From NCBI RefSeq assembly GCF_004297265.1, contig NZ_SCUT01000024.1, positions 248,001 through 312,000 on the forward strand: a DNA stretch of 64,000 bases, read 5' to 3'. This DNA is from Reyranella sp. GTDB taxonomy: Bacteria > Pseudomonadota > Alphaproteobacteria > Reyranellales > Reyranellaceae. The position numbers and the translations under genes are program-made. Below, piece after piece: positions 7,891 through 16,884 of this stretch. Position 1 is the first letter of the stretch; each line of letters opens with the position of its first letter. The notes under the pieces are model-generated. The model ran no database searches. It saw nothing but the letters and a program-made list of their open reading frames with translations, and was not told the DNA's origin.

Positions 7891-9249
7891 ATGCCTAAGA
7901 TTACAAAGAGGGTCGTCGACAGCGCTGGCGTTCGAGAGAAGGACTACGTCATCTGGGATGACGAGCTACCAGGTTTCGGGCTGCGCGTCTTCGCTTCTGG
8001 CAAGCGCAGCTACGTCCTTCAATACCGAGCATTGGGCCGCTCGCGCCGCTACACGATCGGCTTGCATGGCGTCTGGACCGCCGAAACCGCGAGGCAGGAG
8101 GCGAAGGTGCAGTTGGGCCGCGTTGCTCAGGGGGACAATCCCGCCGAGGAACGCCAGCTCGATCACAAGGCCATCACGGTCAAGGATCTCTGCACGCTCT
8201 ACCTCAATGACCTGAACGCAGGTCTTATCCTGGGGAAGGGCGGGCGGCCTAAGAAGCCAACGACGATCGTCACGGACACCGGGCGCATCGAGCGGCACAT
8301 CATCCCGCTCCTGGGGACGCGCCGCGTGAAGGACCTAACCAAGACCGACATCAACAAGGTCCTAAAGGACATCATGGCCGGCAAGACGCGAGTCTCGGTC
8401 AAGACGAAGAAGCTACGCGGCAAGGCCATTGTCCGCGGCGGGGCCGGAACGGCCACGCGAACGGTCGGGCTCCTCGGTGGCATCCTAACCTATGCCGTCG
8501 AGGCCGGGATCATAACGTCCAATCCGGCGCACGGTCTCCGCAAGCCAAAGGACAACGTGCGAAAGCGGCGACTGTCCGAAGCGGAGTATCGGACGCTGGG
8601 CGAGATGCTGCGCAAAGCCGCCGAGGAGGAGAAGTACGCGATGACGGTGGATATCATTCGCCAGATCGCGCTGACCGGCTGCCGTCGCAGCGAAATGATC
8701 CGCCTGAAGTGGACCGAGGCGGACACCGAAGCGAGCTGTCTGCGGCTCGAAGACAGCAAGGAAGGCGAATCCATCCGCCCGATCGGATTGCCGGTTGTCG
8801 AGTATCTGGAGCAACGACGCACCGACGACGTGGGCACATACGTCTTCCCCGGCCAGGGCGAGGACAACGCGTTCGGGAGCTTCCCCAACCATTGGGAGCA
8901 ACTCTTCAAGGACTCTCCGCTTTCCGATGTGACACCGCACGTCCTCCGCCACAGCTTCGCGAGCATCGCCAACGACCTCGGCTTCACCGAGGTGACTATC
9001 GCGGCGCTGGTCGGCCATGCCAAAGGTTCTGTCACCAGCAAGTATATCCACACGCTCGACACCGCCCTCATCATGGCCGCCGATACGATCTCCGGTTATA
9101 TTCAGGGGCTGCTTAAAGGCGTCGAGTTCAAGCAGACCGCTTACGCGCTGGACCGTGATTCGCGCAGAGCCGCGCTTGATCGGTTTCTGATCAAGGCTGT
9201 CGGGGAGCCGTCGAACGAGACCGAAGAGGAGGCACGGCTGGCTGCGTAA
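7891..9249 (+). CDS. int: tyrosine site-specific integrase (P4/DUF4102 type)
   Basis: A 452-aa tyrosine recombinase. The N-terminal 90 residues form the DUF4102-type arm-binding domain (WDDELPGFGLRV, YTIGLHG), then a core-binding SAM-like domain (about 95-215) and the catalytic domain. Catalytic residues are R265 (TGCRRSE), K290, H350 and R353 (HVLRHSF), H376 (GHAKG) and the nucleophile Y385 (SKYIH), so the enzyme appears intact. It should integrate and excise the ICE at the tRNA fragment 180 bp upstream. GGAGGA precedes the ATG. The C-terminus is about 60 residues longer than the catalytic core needs. Excision would also require the RdfS-like protein at 49.8 kb. Confidence 0.93.
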   Translation: MPKITKRVVDSAGVREKDYVIWDDELPGFGLRVFASGKRSYVLQYRALGRSRRYTIGLHGVWTAETARQEAKVQLGRVAQGDNPAEERQLDHKAITVKDLCTLYLNDLNAGLILGKGGRPKKPTTIVTDTGRIERHIIPLLGTRRVKDLTKTDINKVLKDIMAGKTRVSVKTKKLRGKAIVRGGAGTATRTVGLLGGILTYAVEAGIITSNPAHGLRKPKDNVRKRRLSEAEYRTLGEMLRKAAEEEKYAMTVDIIRQIALTGCRRSEMIRLKWTEADTEASCLRLEDSKEGESIRPIGLPVVEYLEQRRTDDVGTYVFPGQGEDNAFGSFPNHWEQLFKDSPLSDVTPHVLRHSFASIANDLGFTEVTIAALVGHAKGSVTSKYIHTLDTALIMAADTISGYIQGLLKGVEFKQTAYALDRDSRRAALDRFLIKAVGEPSNETEEEARLAA

Positions 9250-9296
9250 GGCCTTTGACGCCTTCGGCAAGACAGCGCCAGGATCGGATCGAGCGT

Positions 9297-9815
9297 ATGC
9301 CCTTCAAGTCACTCGATGACATTCTGCAGCCCGACCCGCGCTTCGCCGATCTGTGCATCGTTGAAGGTGGCGTCGCCCGGCGGATGACGCTTGCCGATCA
9401 TCATAGAGCGATCGCGAACATCAATCTCAGCGAGACCGCGCCAGGCGACGTCGACGCGGCCTTCGACCGCGCCCGCAACACCGTCATCTACGCCTTCTTC
9501 GACTATGACCTGTTCGTCGTCGGTGAGGTCCAGGCCTTCGGCGCGTTCGAGCTGGCGCTGAAACACCGCCTCAACGGCCATGGCGGCGCCTCGCGTGGCA
9601 CGCTGCGCAATCTCTTGGACAGGGCGAGGAAAGGCGGCTTCCTTCCAGCGATCACATCCGGCGCCAACGCTCTTTCCGACCCGATCGAAGCCCTCATCGC
9701 CCTGCGCAATGGCCTATCCCACGGCACCTCGGACATCCACTCGCCCGGCATGGCGCTGGAGGTAGTGGAGGCGTGCGCGTTTTGGATCACCCACCTTTAT
9801 CCGTCTCCGCCTTGA
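9297..9815 (+). CDS. small HEPN-like protein of unknown function
   Basis: A 172-aa protein I do not recognise by family. The second half is helical, and near the end it has LRNGLSHG (R137 to H142). This is the R-x4-6-H motif of HEPN ribonucleases. An upstream conserved-looking helix FGAFELALKHRL resembles the first HEPN helix. HEPN proteins often act as RNA-cutting effectors in defence or toxin systems. The gene starts 47 bp after the integrase and converges on the HamB-like helicase with 27 bp between stops. ATG 9297 is preferred over an upstream TTG at 9255. It may be a defence accessory or a cargo toxin; no antitoxin is adjacent. The HEPN call rests on one motif. Confidence 0.6.
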   Translation: MPFKSLDDILQPDPRFADLCIVEGGVARRMTLADHHRAIANINLSETAPGDVDAAFDRARNTVIYAFFDYDLFVVGEVQAFGAFELALKHRLNGHGGASRGTLRNLLDRARKGGFLPAITSGANALSDPIEALIALRNGLSHGTSDIHSPGMALEVVEACAFWITHLYPSPP

Positions 9816-9842
9816 CCATCCGAGACGAAAGCTCTCTCGCGC

Positions 9843-12800
9843 TCAAGCGTCTGCGCGAGGCCATCGCAACTTGCCCCGTCCCACCCTCAGCGCATCCACG
9901 ACCGCCGTCGCCCCGGGCAGCCTTCCCGAGAACAAGCTCGGCTTCGGATCTACCGCCGGCTTTTTGAAGGGGACCACCCGTCGATAGTCCGGGGTCGCCA
10001 GCCATGTGCGCCCATCACCTTCGTCCGTGATGACCCGATAAAGTCCGGCCGGCGGCGCCGAGTGCGCAGGAGCGTCGAGCAGCCGCTTGTAGCGTTCGAT
10101 CGACCACTTCTGGATTCCGCCGCTGAGAGCCTCTGTCCTGAAGCGAGCCCACAAAGCGGCCGTATCCGGCGTCGGCCAATCGCCTGCATCCGTGAATGCA
10201 GTGATTTCATCGGACTCAAGCCATGCGCGCATTTCCGCCGGCGTCACGAACACCGGGTTTGTGCTTTTAATAGCCGCTATTGCTGCCCGCCTCGATGGAA
10301 GTCCAGCGCGGATCAACATAGACATCATGAACTGCGGCACCCCTGTCTCCAGAGACGCAGCGCCGCCGCCTGGAATGATGTCCGACGACCAACCCAGAGT
10401 CATACGTCTGGTTCTGATCGCTTCCAGCGCCCAGACCAGTCGATAGGTGAAAGCCTCTTCGACTAACCGCATGTTGTGCGGCCCAATCTCGGAAACCTCC
10501 GCTCCCGACACCCACTGCTTGAGGATGGCCTTCCAGTTTGCAGGCAGAGCATTCTTCTTGTCCGGAATGAACGGCCTCATCACGAGAAGGCGTTCGCCGA
10601 GACCCGCCAAGGTATCCGCCAGTTCGCCGACGTCGCCTGGAAGGGACGCGGCGTCGGCTCGATCGATGAGATCGCCCAGATCTTCCGCCATCGCGTCGAT
10701 CGTCAGCCCGGCTTCCAGGCCGACGCCCATCGCGAAATGGCCCCGGCGGGCCTGGGGTGTCGTCACCGACCAGATGAGATTGGCGCGCGCCTCGAAGACC
10801 TTGCGGTGTCGCGCTTCTACGCCTTCTCCCTCGCGCGCTATCTGACGCGCCCAGAGCGATCCTTTGAGCGCTTCGTCGAGAAGCTTGGGCAAATCGGCGC
10901 GATCGGCATCGAGCGCCTCCACCAAGCCAAAGACCGTTGCGTCAAGACGCTCGACGAGTTCCGAGAGCGGTTCCTCCTCGATGCTTTCCTCCTCGTCTCC
11001 TCCCGCCTCGTCGTCCTCTTCATCATCATCGGGCTCGGCTTCGGGGGGCGCCGCGGGCTGAGCGGCGAGCGCCGCTTCTTCTGCCGGCGACTTCCAGGCC
11101 TCGCGCGCGTTAGCGAGATATTCCCACGCGTCTGCGCGCGCCAGCACGCCCTCACGAGCCAGGCGCTCAAGAATCTCCGCGACGATCTGGATCAGTCCGC
11201 TCTTCAGCGTTCGGGCTTTGGAAGAGGCCACCAATCCCCGCCATTCTCCGCTTCGCCAATCGACGCGATCGAACATGACGTGGACGATGAGCCCTTCCAC
11301 GTCGACAAACGCACGCCCGGCGCGGCCAGCGACATTGGCGAACTCCTCGCCGGTGATCGGTTTGCCAGCTCGGTACAGCGCCGGGACGAGCAAAACTGCG
11401 GCGTTGAGATTGAGCCCCTGCGACAGCGTCGGCGATGCGACGATGACCTTGAGGACGCCCTCCGACAGCAGAACCTCCAACTCTCGCAGGAACGGGCTGG
11501 GCAGGCGCCCGTGGTGAATGGCGACGCCGGCCTTCAGGCTCGCCACCGCCGGATGGTCTTCGCCGAGCCATTCCTTGCCGACCTCGAGCGCGCGAGCGAT
11601 CGATGCTTCGTCATCCAGAAGCGAGTCCAGATAGCCGCGTTTGCAAAGGTCGACGACTTGCTTTCCGTACCCCTCAACCCAGTTCGCTTGCGTCGAGAAG
11701 ATGAGTGTCCGCTTGCCCTGCGCCGCAAACTCCCAGGCCGCGAACAGGGCCAGATGTGACGTCTTTCGAGGATAGGGCTTCTTCTCACGGCCGCGGGGCG
11801 GTTTTTGAACGACGAATCGATCCAGGAACGGGCCGTTGTTGGTTAGATCCAGGGTCAGGCGCGCATCGCGCGCGCGCCACGCCAGCATTCCAAACCGCTG
11901 GCGTGTCGGCCGCCAGTCGGACCGCACGGCTTCGCCCGGCTCGTCCGCCCGTATCCACGCCGTCAGATCGTCGAGCTCGTCGCCACTCGGGAGGATCGCC
12001 GAGAGGCAGACGATACGCCGGTCGGCCGAGTCCGCGCGGCGCAACAAGCGCTGCACCAGCGTCTCGTAGCGGATCTCACGCTCACTCGGCCCGATCATAT
12101 GGCCTTCGTCGAGCACGATCAGCCCGACGTCGTCGATCAGGCTCGGATCGCTTCTCAGCGCGAAGTCGAGTTTCTCCGGCGTCGCGATGATGATCTCCCG
12201 CGAGCGGAGCGCATCCTCGTCACCGGCCGAGAGCCCACTCGCGCCGTACAGCGACGACACGGTGAACCCGAGCGGCGCGAAGGTCTTGCGAAACGATCGT
12301 TCCGTCTGGGCCGAGAGCGCGCGCAACGGCGTCACGATGAGAACCCGCTTTGCCGAAGACAACGTCATCAGCGCGGCGATCTCGGCGACGCGCGTCTTCC
12401 CGGCGCTGGTGGGCAGGGCGACAACGAGGTCGTCCTTGACGTCCGTCGAGCGGCGCGCCGCCTCGCGCTGCGACGGCCACAGCTCAACCTCCGAGTTCTT
12501 GCGGGCATAGAGCGATCCAATGAACAGCCGCCGCAGGTCGGGATACTTCTCCGCGGCGCCCTCAGGCGGCTCCGTCGGAAGGTTCTGGTGCAACGAATGT
12601 TGCCAGAGGTCGTCAATCAGATGACGGCAGATATTGGTGATCCACCACAGCGGCACGTTCTCCGCATTGTCGGCCAGGCTGACGGCCGTTGTGAGAAGCG
12701 AACGCGCCACCTCGAGCGGTTCCTCTTCGCCGGTCTCCAGCGCGAAGTCGAAGAAGGCCAACGCTCGACAGATGGTGGTGTTGAGGACAGTCGCCAGGAT

Positions 12801-13355
12801 CTCGTCGACATCGGCATCCTCGCCGGACAGCCCCGCAGCGATCCGGTCGTCACCATGGGCCTCGTCGTTGAGCCAGCCGCGCACGAAGGCTCGAAGCCCA
12901 TCGAGGTCGCGGAGCACCAACCGCATCACCGCCATCTCGCCCGGCGTCAAATTCAAGTCGCCCAACGCCTCATTGAAAAGCGAATAGGCGACGGCCGAGA
13001 AGCCGGCCAGATGGTAGGCCGTCGCGGCGATCGTCCTGCGGAAGCCACGGTCGGCGGCCTCGGGATCGGCATTCCGGACCAACGCTTCGAACGCGTTGCC
13101 GGCGCGCTCGAACGCCTTGTTCGTCAGGTCGGAGGAACCAGCCTGCGCGCGAAGAGCCATTGCCGCACGGAGCAGCGCGAATCCATGTTCTGCGAGGTCG
13201 GTATCAATTGTCGCGCCAAGCGGTGGGGCGTTTTCAGGCAGAACGCCATCGCTTCGCATCAGTGACCATGCCGCCCCACGATAAAGCAGTCGGCCCTGCA
13301 CGCCGTCCTGGGTCGCGCGCGTCAAGAATGCCTGCAGTTCGTCAGTCGTCTCCAA
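9843..13355 (-). CDS. hamB: HamB-like Ski2-type DEAD/DEAH helicase (Hachiman)
   Basis: A 1,170-aa superfamily 2 helicase. An N-terminal helical region of about 290 residues is followed by LWPSQ, Walker A PTSAGKT (315-321), ATPEKLD, motif II DEGH (416-419), LSAIL as motif III, SPTLSQGLN and the motif VI stretch NVAGRAGRA. An acidic linker lies near 770-795, with a long helical C-terminus after it. The gene overlaps the HamA-like nuclease by 14 bp and starts with TTG preceded by GGCGGAAG. In Hachiman, HamB is a DNA-damage-sensing helicase that holds and then releases HamA. The identity here rests on the neighbour and on overall architecture. It is the last gene of the seven-gene operon. No broken motif is seen. 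Confidence 0.75.
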   Translation of the reverse strand: METTDELQAFLTRATQDGVQGRLLYRGAAWSLMRSDGVLPENAPPLGATIDTDLAEHGFALLRAAMALRAQAGSSDLTNKAFERAGNAFEALVRNADPEAADRGFRRTIAATAYHLAGFSAVAYSLFNEALGDLNLTPGEMAVMRLVLRDLDGLRAFVRGWLNDEAHGDDRIAAGLSGEDADVDEILATVLNTTICRALAFFDFALETGEEEPLEVARSLLTTAVSLADNAENVPLWWITNICRHLIDDLWQHSLHQNLPTEPPEGAAEKYPDLRRLFIGSLYARKNSEVELWPSQREAARRSTDVKDDLVVALPTSAGKTRVAEIAALMTLSSAKRVLIVTPLRALSAQTERSFRKTFAPLGFTVSSLYGASGLSAGDEDALRSREIIIATPEKLDFALRSDPSLIDDVGLIVLDEGHMIGPSEREIRYETLVQRLLRRADSADRRIVCLSAILPSGDELDDLTAWIRADEPGEAVRSDWRPTRQRFGMLAWRARDARLTLDLTNNGPFLDRFVVQKPPRGREKKPYPRKTSHLALFAAWEFAAQGKRTLIFSTQANWVEGYGKQVVDLCKRGYLDSLLDDEASIARALEVGKEWLGEDHPAVASLKAGVAIHHGRLPSPFLRELEVLLSEGVLKVIVASPTLSQGLNLNAAVLLVPALYRAGKPITGEEFANVAGRAGRAFVDVEGLIVHVMFDRVDWRSGEWRGLVASSKARTLKSGLIQIVAEILERLAREGVLARADAWEYLANAREAWKSPAEEAALAAQPAAPPEAEPDDDEEDDEAGGDEEESIEEEPLSELVERLDATVFGLVEALDADRADLPKLLDEALKGSLWARQIAREGEGVEARHRKVFEARANLIWSVTTPQARRGHFAMGVGLEAGLTIDAMAEDLGDLIDRADAASLPGDVGELADTLAGLGERLLVMRPFIPDKKNALPANWKAILKQWVSGAEVSEIGPHNMRLVEEAFTYRLVWALEAIRTRRMTLGWSSDIIPGGGAASLETGVPQFMMSMLIRAGLPSRRAAIAAIKSTNPVFVTPAEMRAWLESDEITAFTDAGDWPTPDTAALWARFRTEALSGGIQKWSIERYKRLLDAPAHSAPPAGLYRVITDEGDGRTWLATPDYRRVVPFKKPAVDPKPSLFSGRLPGATAVVDALRVGRGKLRWPRADA

Positions 13356-14124
13356 GGTCTTCCGCCTTCTGGTACATCTCCTTGATGAAGTCCTGGTGGT
13401 CTTCGATGTGGAGATTCACGACATACTGATCCCGGTTGGTCCCCGCGCCTTCGAGATCGCCCTTCAACGACGCGTGTGGACCGTTGCCCGACACCGTGAA
13501 GAGCATGTGGTCGATGCGATCAGCACGCAGAGCCTTCAGGCCAACTTCGTCGCGAAGGTCGCGGCCGAGTTGGACATCGTCGTCGTCGTTGCTTTCGAGC
13601 AAGCGGTTCGCGACAAATGCTAGTGAGTCCGGCGTGCATCTGCCATTGTCGCGATTGAGCACCTTGCGGGCGCTCGTGACAGTGGCTTTCCCAAGAACCT
13701 TGTTGCTCTTGGCTTCGCCCTTCAGCAGCCAAAGCTTTGAGTCCTCGCCTCCATAACCCGCCCCGATAAAGTCGTCACCGCGCATGGCCATGTTGCGGCC
13801 GTCCTTGTAGCGCAGGCGGCGAACGGGAACGCGTAGGCCGATTTCTTCCTCGACCAGCTCGGTCGCCAATATCTCGCCGAGATCACCTGAGCGGCCCTTG
13901 TCGGTCTGAGGGAGCTGCGCGCGCAGGATTTCCGCGGCAACCTTGTAGCCGAGCCGCTGAACGTCATCGGCTATACGCTCAAGCCGATCATAGTGGGAGC
14001 GCATCGTTTCGGCGAGCGCATCACGAATTTCGTCACGTCCCCCGTCCTTTTCAACGTAGGTCCAGTATCGCTTGCGTTTGTCCTTTTCCTTGGTGGCGTC
14101 GCACCACTTTTTATAAAGCACCAC
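13342..14124 (-). CDS. hamA: HamA-like DUF1837 nuclease (Hachiman effector)
   Basis: A 260-aa protein whose middle reads SGDLGEILATEL (E84), then GDDF (116-119), then LWLLKGEAKS with E137 and K139. This E...D...ExK layout is the PD-(D/E)XK nuclease pattern of the DUF1837/HamA family. In Hachiman it degrades DNA when freed by HamB. It begins with GTG and a GGGAGGGAA site inside the end of the HNH gene (14-bp overlap) and overlaps the helicase by 14 bp. The overlaps suggest translational coupling and fixed stoichiometry. Residues 1-60 are basic and may bind DNA. Being read from the same mRNA as the upstream methylase and helicases is unusual for a two-gene system. Confidence 0.72.
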   Translation of the reverse strand: MVLYKKWCDATKEKDKRKRYWTYVEKDGGRDEIRDALAETMRSHYDRLERIADDVQRLGYKVAAEILRAQLPQTDKGRSGDLGEILATELVEEEIGLRVPVRRLRYKDGRNMAMRGDDFIGAGYGGEDSKLWLLKGEAKSNKVLGKATVTSARKVLNRDNGRCTPDSLAFVANRLLESNDDDDVQLGRDLRDEVGLKALRADRIDHMLFTVSGNGPHASLKGDLEGAGTNRDQYVVNLHIEDHQDFIKEMYQKAEDLGDD

Positions 14125-14899
14125 TTGGCGATTCCCTCCCGGCCGACGCCCCTCGCGCCCGCTCGCGATGACGGGTAAGCCGCCGGCGATGCTCGTCCGT
14201 CAGGGAAATCGGGGAACTCCAACGGAGTTCGGCGCGCGCTTGCTCGCTGAGACTGGGCGAGATTTCGGGCGTTCCCTCGTCATCGAAAGTCACGAGCGCG
14301 CGGTCGAATGCGGCGTCCCACAGCGCCGAAAGGAGGAGGCCGTTATGCACGTCGAGCCGCTCGGCATCGCTTTCGCAGTCCGCCCATGGGATGATGTGCG
14401 AGGCGCGTAGCAAGGCCGCGTCGGAGATGCCGGTGAGGGGGCAGCGTCCCCGCCAGTAATCCATTAGGCGGGCCCGAAATATGTCCTGCCCAATCCTCTG
14501 CACCACCAGCCGCTCGGCCTCGGTTGTCCGGGGCAGGTCTGCGACGCGAAGCTCAAATTCCCGCAGCGGCGCGTCGGGCAGGCTGACTCCCAACTCATAG
14601 ACGCGGCGTAGCACTGCGTAGAGCGCGCCGAGAGTGTTGAAGGCGAAGCGGGCATGGCCCGGACCGGACATATCGGCTGCGGGCAATCCGAATTCCTGGA
14701 TGATGCCGAGATGGTCGAGGGCTAGATACCACGGCCCTGACGATCCTGTGGCGGCCAGGTAGATCAGGCCCTTGGCAGTGGTCGACGCGAAGGCCAACCA
14801 GCCGGCCTCTTCTGCCAGAATGCGGCGAAAGCCGTTCTGCGATGCAGCCTTCTGGCATTCCTCGCGGACGACAAAGGACTGGGGCGCTTCAATCATCAT
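14111..14899 (-). CDS. HNH endonuclease (HNH_2 type)
   Basis: A 262-aa protein with a C-terminal HNH domain: RCPLTG (about 152-157), SHIIPWAD with H168, and VHNGLLLSALWDAAFD with N186 and D199. This matches the HNH_2 nuclease class found in McrA-like and other restriction proteins. The position often held by a later His is Trp here. The first 130 residues form an unrecognised domain that may sense or bind a partner. It lies 11 bp after the SMC-like ATPase, so the two resemble an ATPase-plus-HNH defence pair such as Septu (PtuA/PtuB). It overlaps the HamA-like gene. A role in cutting invading DNA is inferred. Confidence 0.8.
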   Translation of the reverse strand: MMIEAPQSFVVREECQKAASQNGFRRILAEEAGWLAFASTTAKGLIYLAATGSSGPWYLALDHLGIIQEFGLPAADMSGPGHARFAFNTLGALYAVLRRVYELGVSLPDAPLREFELRVADLPRTTEAERLVVQRIGQDIFRARLMDYWRGRCPLTGISDAALLRASHIIPWADCESDAERLDVHNGLLLSALWDAAFDRALVTFDDEGTPEISPSLSEQARAELRWSSPISLTDEHRRRLTRHRERARGASAGRESPSGAL

Positions 14900-14910
14900 A
14901 TCTTTCAGGA

Positions 14911-16884
14911 TCAGATGTCCATTCCAAACAGACGTTCCTCCGCCGGCGTCGAACTCATCCGAAGTCTAATGAGACTGTCGTTCTGCAGCTCAGGCGGCGG
15001 AGCGGTAGTGGTCGTAACGATGTATTGGAAGCAAGGCGTTGCCACCTCTTTCTCCCACTGATGCACAAGGCTGAAGAGACGAGCGTAGAGCTGCCCGTCC
15101 AAGTCCGCCTCACGCGGACTGTCGTGAATGAGGAAGGCTGGCAGGTCGGCTCTCTCCTCAACAGCCATGTGCAAGGCCGCAAGGTCGAAGGCCACAATCT
15201 TGAGGGAGTCCAAGGCCGCCGTTGACACCTCGCCTCGTCCTGAGAATTCGGCATCGACCTTCAAGCCGTGGCCATCTAGCTTGATGGTGCCCGCCACCCC
15301 GTCCGGGAGCCAGGCGGCCATGACCCCTTGATACCTCTCCTCCAAAGTCCTGATGGCTGCTCGCGCCCGCGAGCGCCCGGACTCCAACTGTGCCCGAACT
15401 GCTTCCAGCGCTGCAGTCCCCGGCGGCGTGGGTTTAGCGGCTGCTTCGCTTGCGTGCAGCGATCGCGCATCATCGAGTATGCGCCTTGCTCGATAGATGC
15501 GGTCTTGCACCTCCTTCGCGGTCGCCTGCGCGGCGCGGCTGGCGACGTCAGCGGCCTTGGCCTCCGCCTCAAGGGCTTCCTGTCGGGGACCGAGCTGCTG
15601 AATCTGAACCTCGACGCGCTTGGCCTGCTGCTCCGCGCCATTCGCCTCTGCGTCCAGTTCAGCGGCCTTCTTCTGCTTGTCCGCAATTGCGGCCTTCAGC
15701 GCAGACAGGTCACAGGCTTCGAGCGAAATGCTGCACCCTTTCGCTTTGACCTCATCTATGCTGACTCTACAGACGGGGCAGACCCTGATCCGTCCCTGGG
15801 TGATGTCGATCTCACCCAAATTCGCTTCGGATCGGTAGCGTCCGGCTTCGTCTCGCTTGAAGCGCGCCTCGTTCTGGAACTGCTGTTGTTTCGCAACGAA
15901 TGCTCCGCGCTCTTCATTGAGCGTGTTCAGACGCGCGAAGATCGACGCAACGTCCGGCGCCTTCGGTAGATCGGTTCGCATGGCGTCAGCCAAAGCCGCC
16001 TCTGCGAGTGAGACCAATCCCCTCTGGTCAATCGTGTCGTCAAAACCAACCTCGTCGCCAACGCCCAGTGTGAGTCTCACAGCCCTCACGCCGTCGACGT
16101 ATCGCTGTTGCTGATAAGCTTGGCGTCGCCGTTCATCCTCGACAGCAGCCACGAGTTCCCGCTCGCGGGCGGCGGCGGCGCGCTCTTCCGCGTCGAGAGC
16201 ACGCAAAGCCAGGCGCACCATGGTTAACTTGGCCGTTTCGCCCAGCACCTGCGCGCGCGAGTGGGTTTGAGTTTGCGATGACCGCCACGCCAGAATGTCG
16301 GCTAGACGGCACTCCTGATCGCGCGTCAGCCAGGCTCGTAGGACATCCCAGACCTGGTCATGGTTGACTTCGGGCGGCGTAGCTCCTGCGATCGTCGAGA
16401 AGAAGGTGTCGATCAGGACAGGGTCGATGAATGTTTGATCGCCATCGCGACGGCCGCGCGCGATAGCCTCCTCGACGGAATCGGCTCGAATAGCGAACTC
16501 GCCGCCTGGAAGGCCCAACGGCCGCACAATAACCCAGCACAAGCTATCAATCAGAACTTCCGCCGCTATGACCCCGTTCGGAAGCCTTGCCATGATCCGT
16601 GATCGCTGGGGGTCGGTGGCATAAGCTGGCTCCCCCAGACAAGCCCGAAGCAAACGACAGAAGGTTGTTTTGCCGCTGCCGTGGGCCAGGGCGCGGCTGC
16701 CGCTGCTCGACATATCCGGCGTCCAGATGATGTTGAGACCGGGCTTCAACGTCACGTCCCGGATGATGGTCTGTGGATCGCTAAAGATGGCCAGCCGACG
16801 GACCCAGAGCCGAGGCCCGGTCCGGCTTTCAGGCGCCGCCGGCGGACCGATTGCCGGGGCGAACAGATCAGCCTGATTGGCCAC
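14911..16884 (-). CDS. SMC/RecN-like ATPase with CxxC hook
   Basis: A 657-aa SMC-like protein. Walker A GSGKTT is at 69-74. Two coiled-coil arms (about 225-360 and 395-470) flank a hook-like tip with CPVC (369-372) and Cys384 and Cys391. The C-terminal ATPase lobe has FLIHDSP near 585 as Walker B. The plan resembles Rad50/RecN and the SMC-like defence ATPases (LmuB of Lamassu, PtuA-type, DUF2326). It would sense or hold DNA ends and activate a nuclease; the HNH gene follows by 11 bp. The start overlaps the methylase by 17 bp. I cannot assign it to a named system. The long spacer inside the P-loop region is unusual. Confidence 0.7.
   Translation of the reverse strand: MANQADLFAPAIGPPAAPESRTGPRLWVRRLAIFSDPQTIIRDVTLKPGLNIIWTPDMSSSGSRALAHGSGKTTFCRLLRACLGEPAYATDPQRSRIMARLPNGVIAAEVLIDSLCWVIVRPLGLPGGEFAIRADSVEEAIARGRRDGDQTFIDPVLIDTFFSTIAGATPPEVNHDQVWDVLRAWLTRDQECRLADILAWRSSQTQTHSRAQVLGETAKLTMVRLALRALDAEERAAAARERELVAAVEDERRRQAYQQQRYVDGVRAVRLTLGVGDEVGFDDTIDQRGLVSLAEAALADAMRTDLPKAPDVASIFARLNTLNEERGAFVAKQQQFQNEARFKRDEAGRYRSEANLGEIDITQGRIRVCPVCRVSIDEVKAKGCSISLEACDLSALKAAIADKQKKAAELDAEANGAEQQAKRVEVQIQQLGPRQEALEAEAKAADVASRAAQATAKEVQDRIYRARRILDDARSLHASEAAAKPTPPGTAALEAVRAQLESGRSRARAAIRTLEERYQGVMAAWLPDGVAGTIKLDGHGLKVDAEFSGRGEVSTAALDSLKIVAFDLAALHMAVEERADLPAFLIHDSPREADLDGQLYARLFSLVHQWEKEVATPCFQYIVTTTTAPPPELQNDSLIRLRMSSTPAEERLFGMDI

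Noticed and set aside
7581-7892. Minus-strand open frame through the attachment site
   Set aside because: It contains GREFESRRV, the usual false translation of a tRNA 3' end, and has no ribosome site.
10476-13265. Long plus-strand frames opposite the HamB-like helicase
   Set aside because: They mirror the helicase codons and have no domain or start signals.
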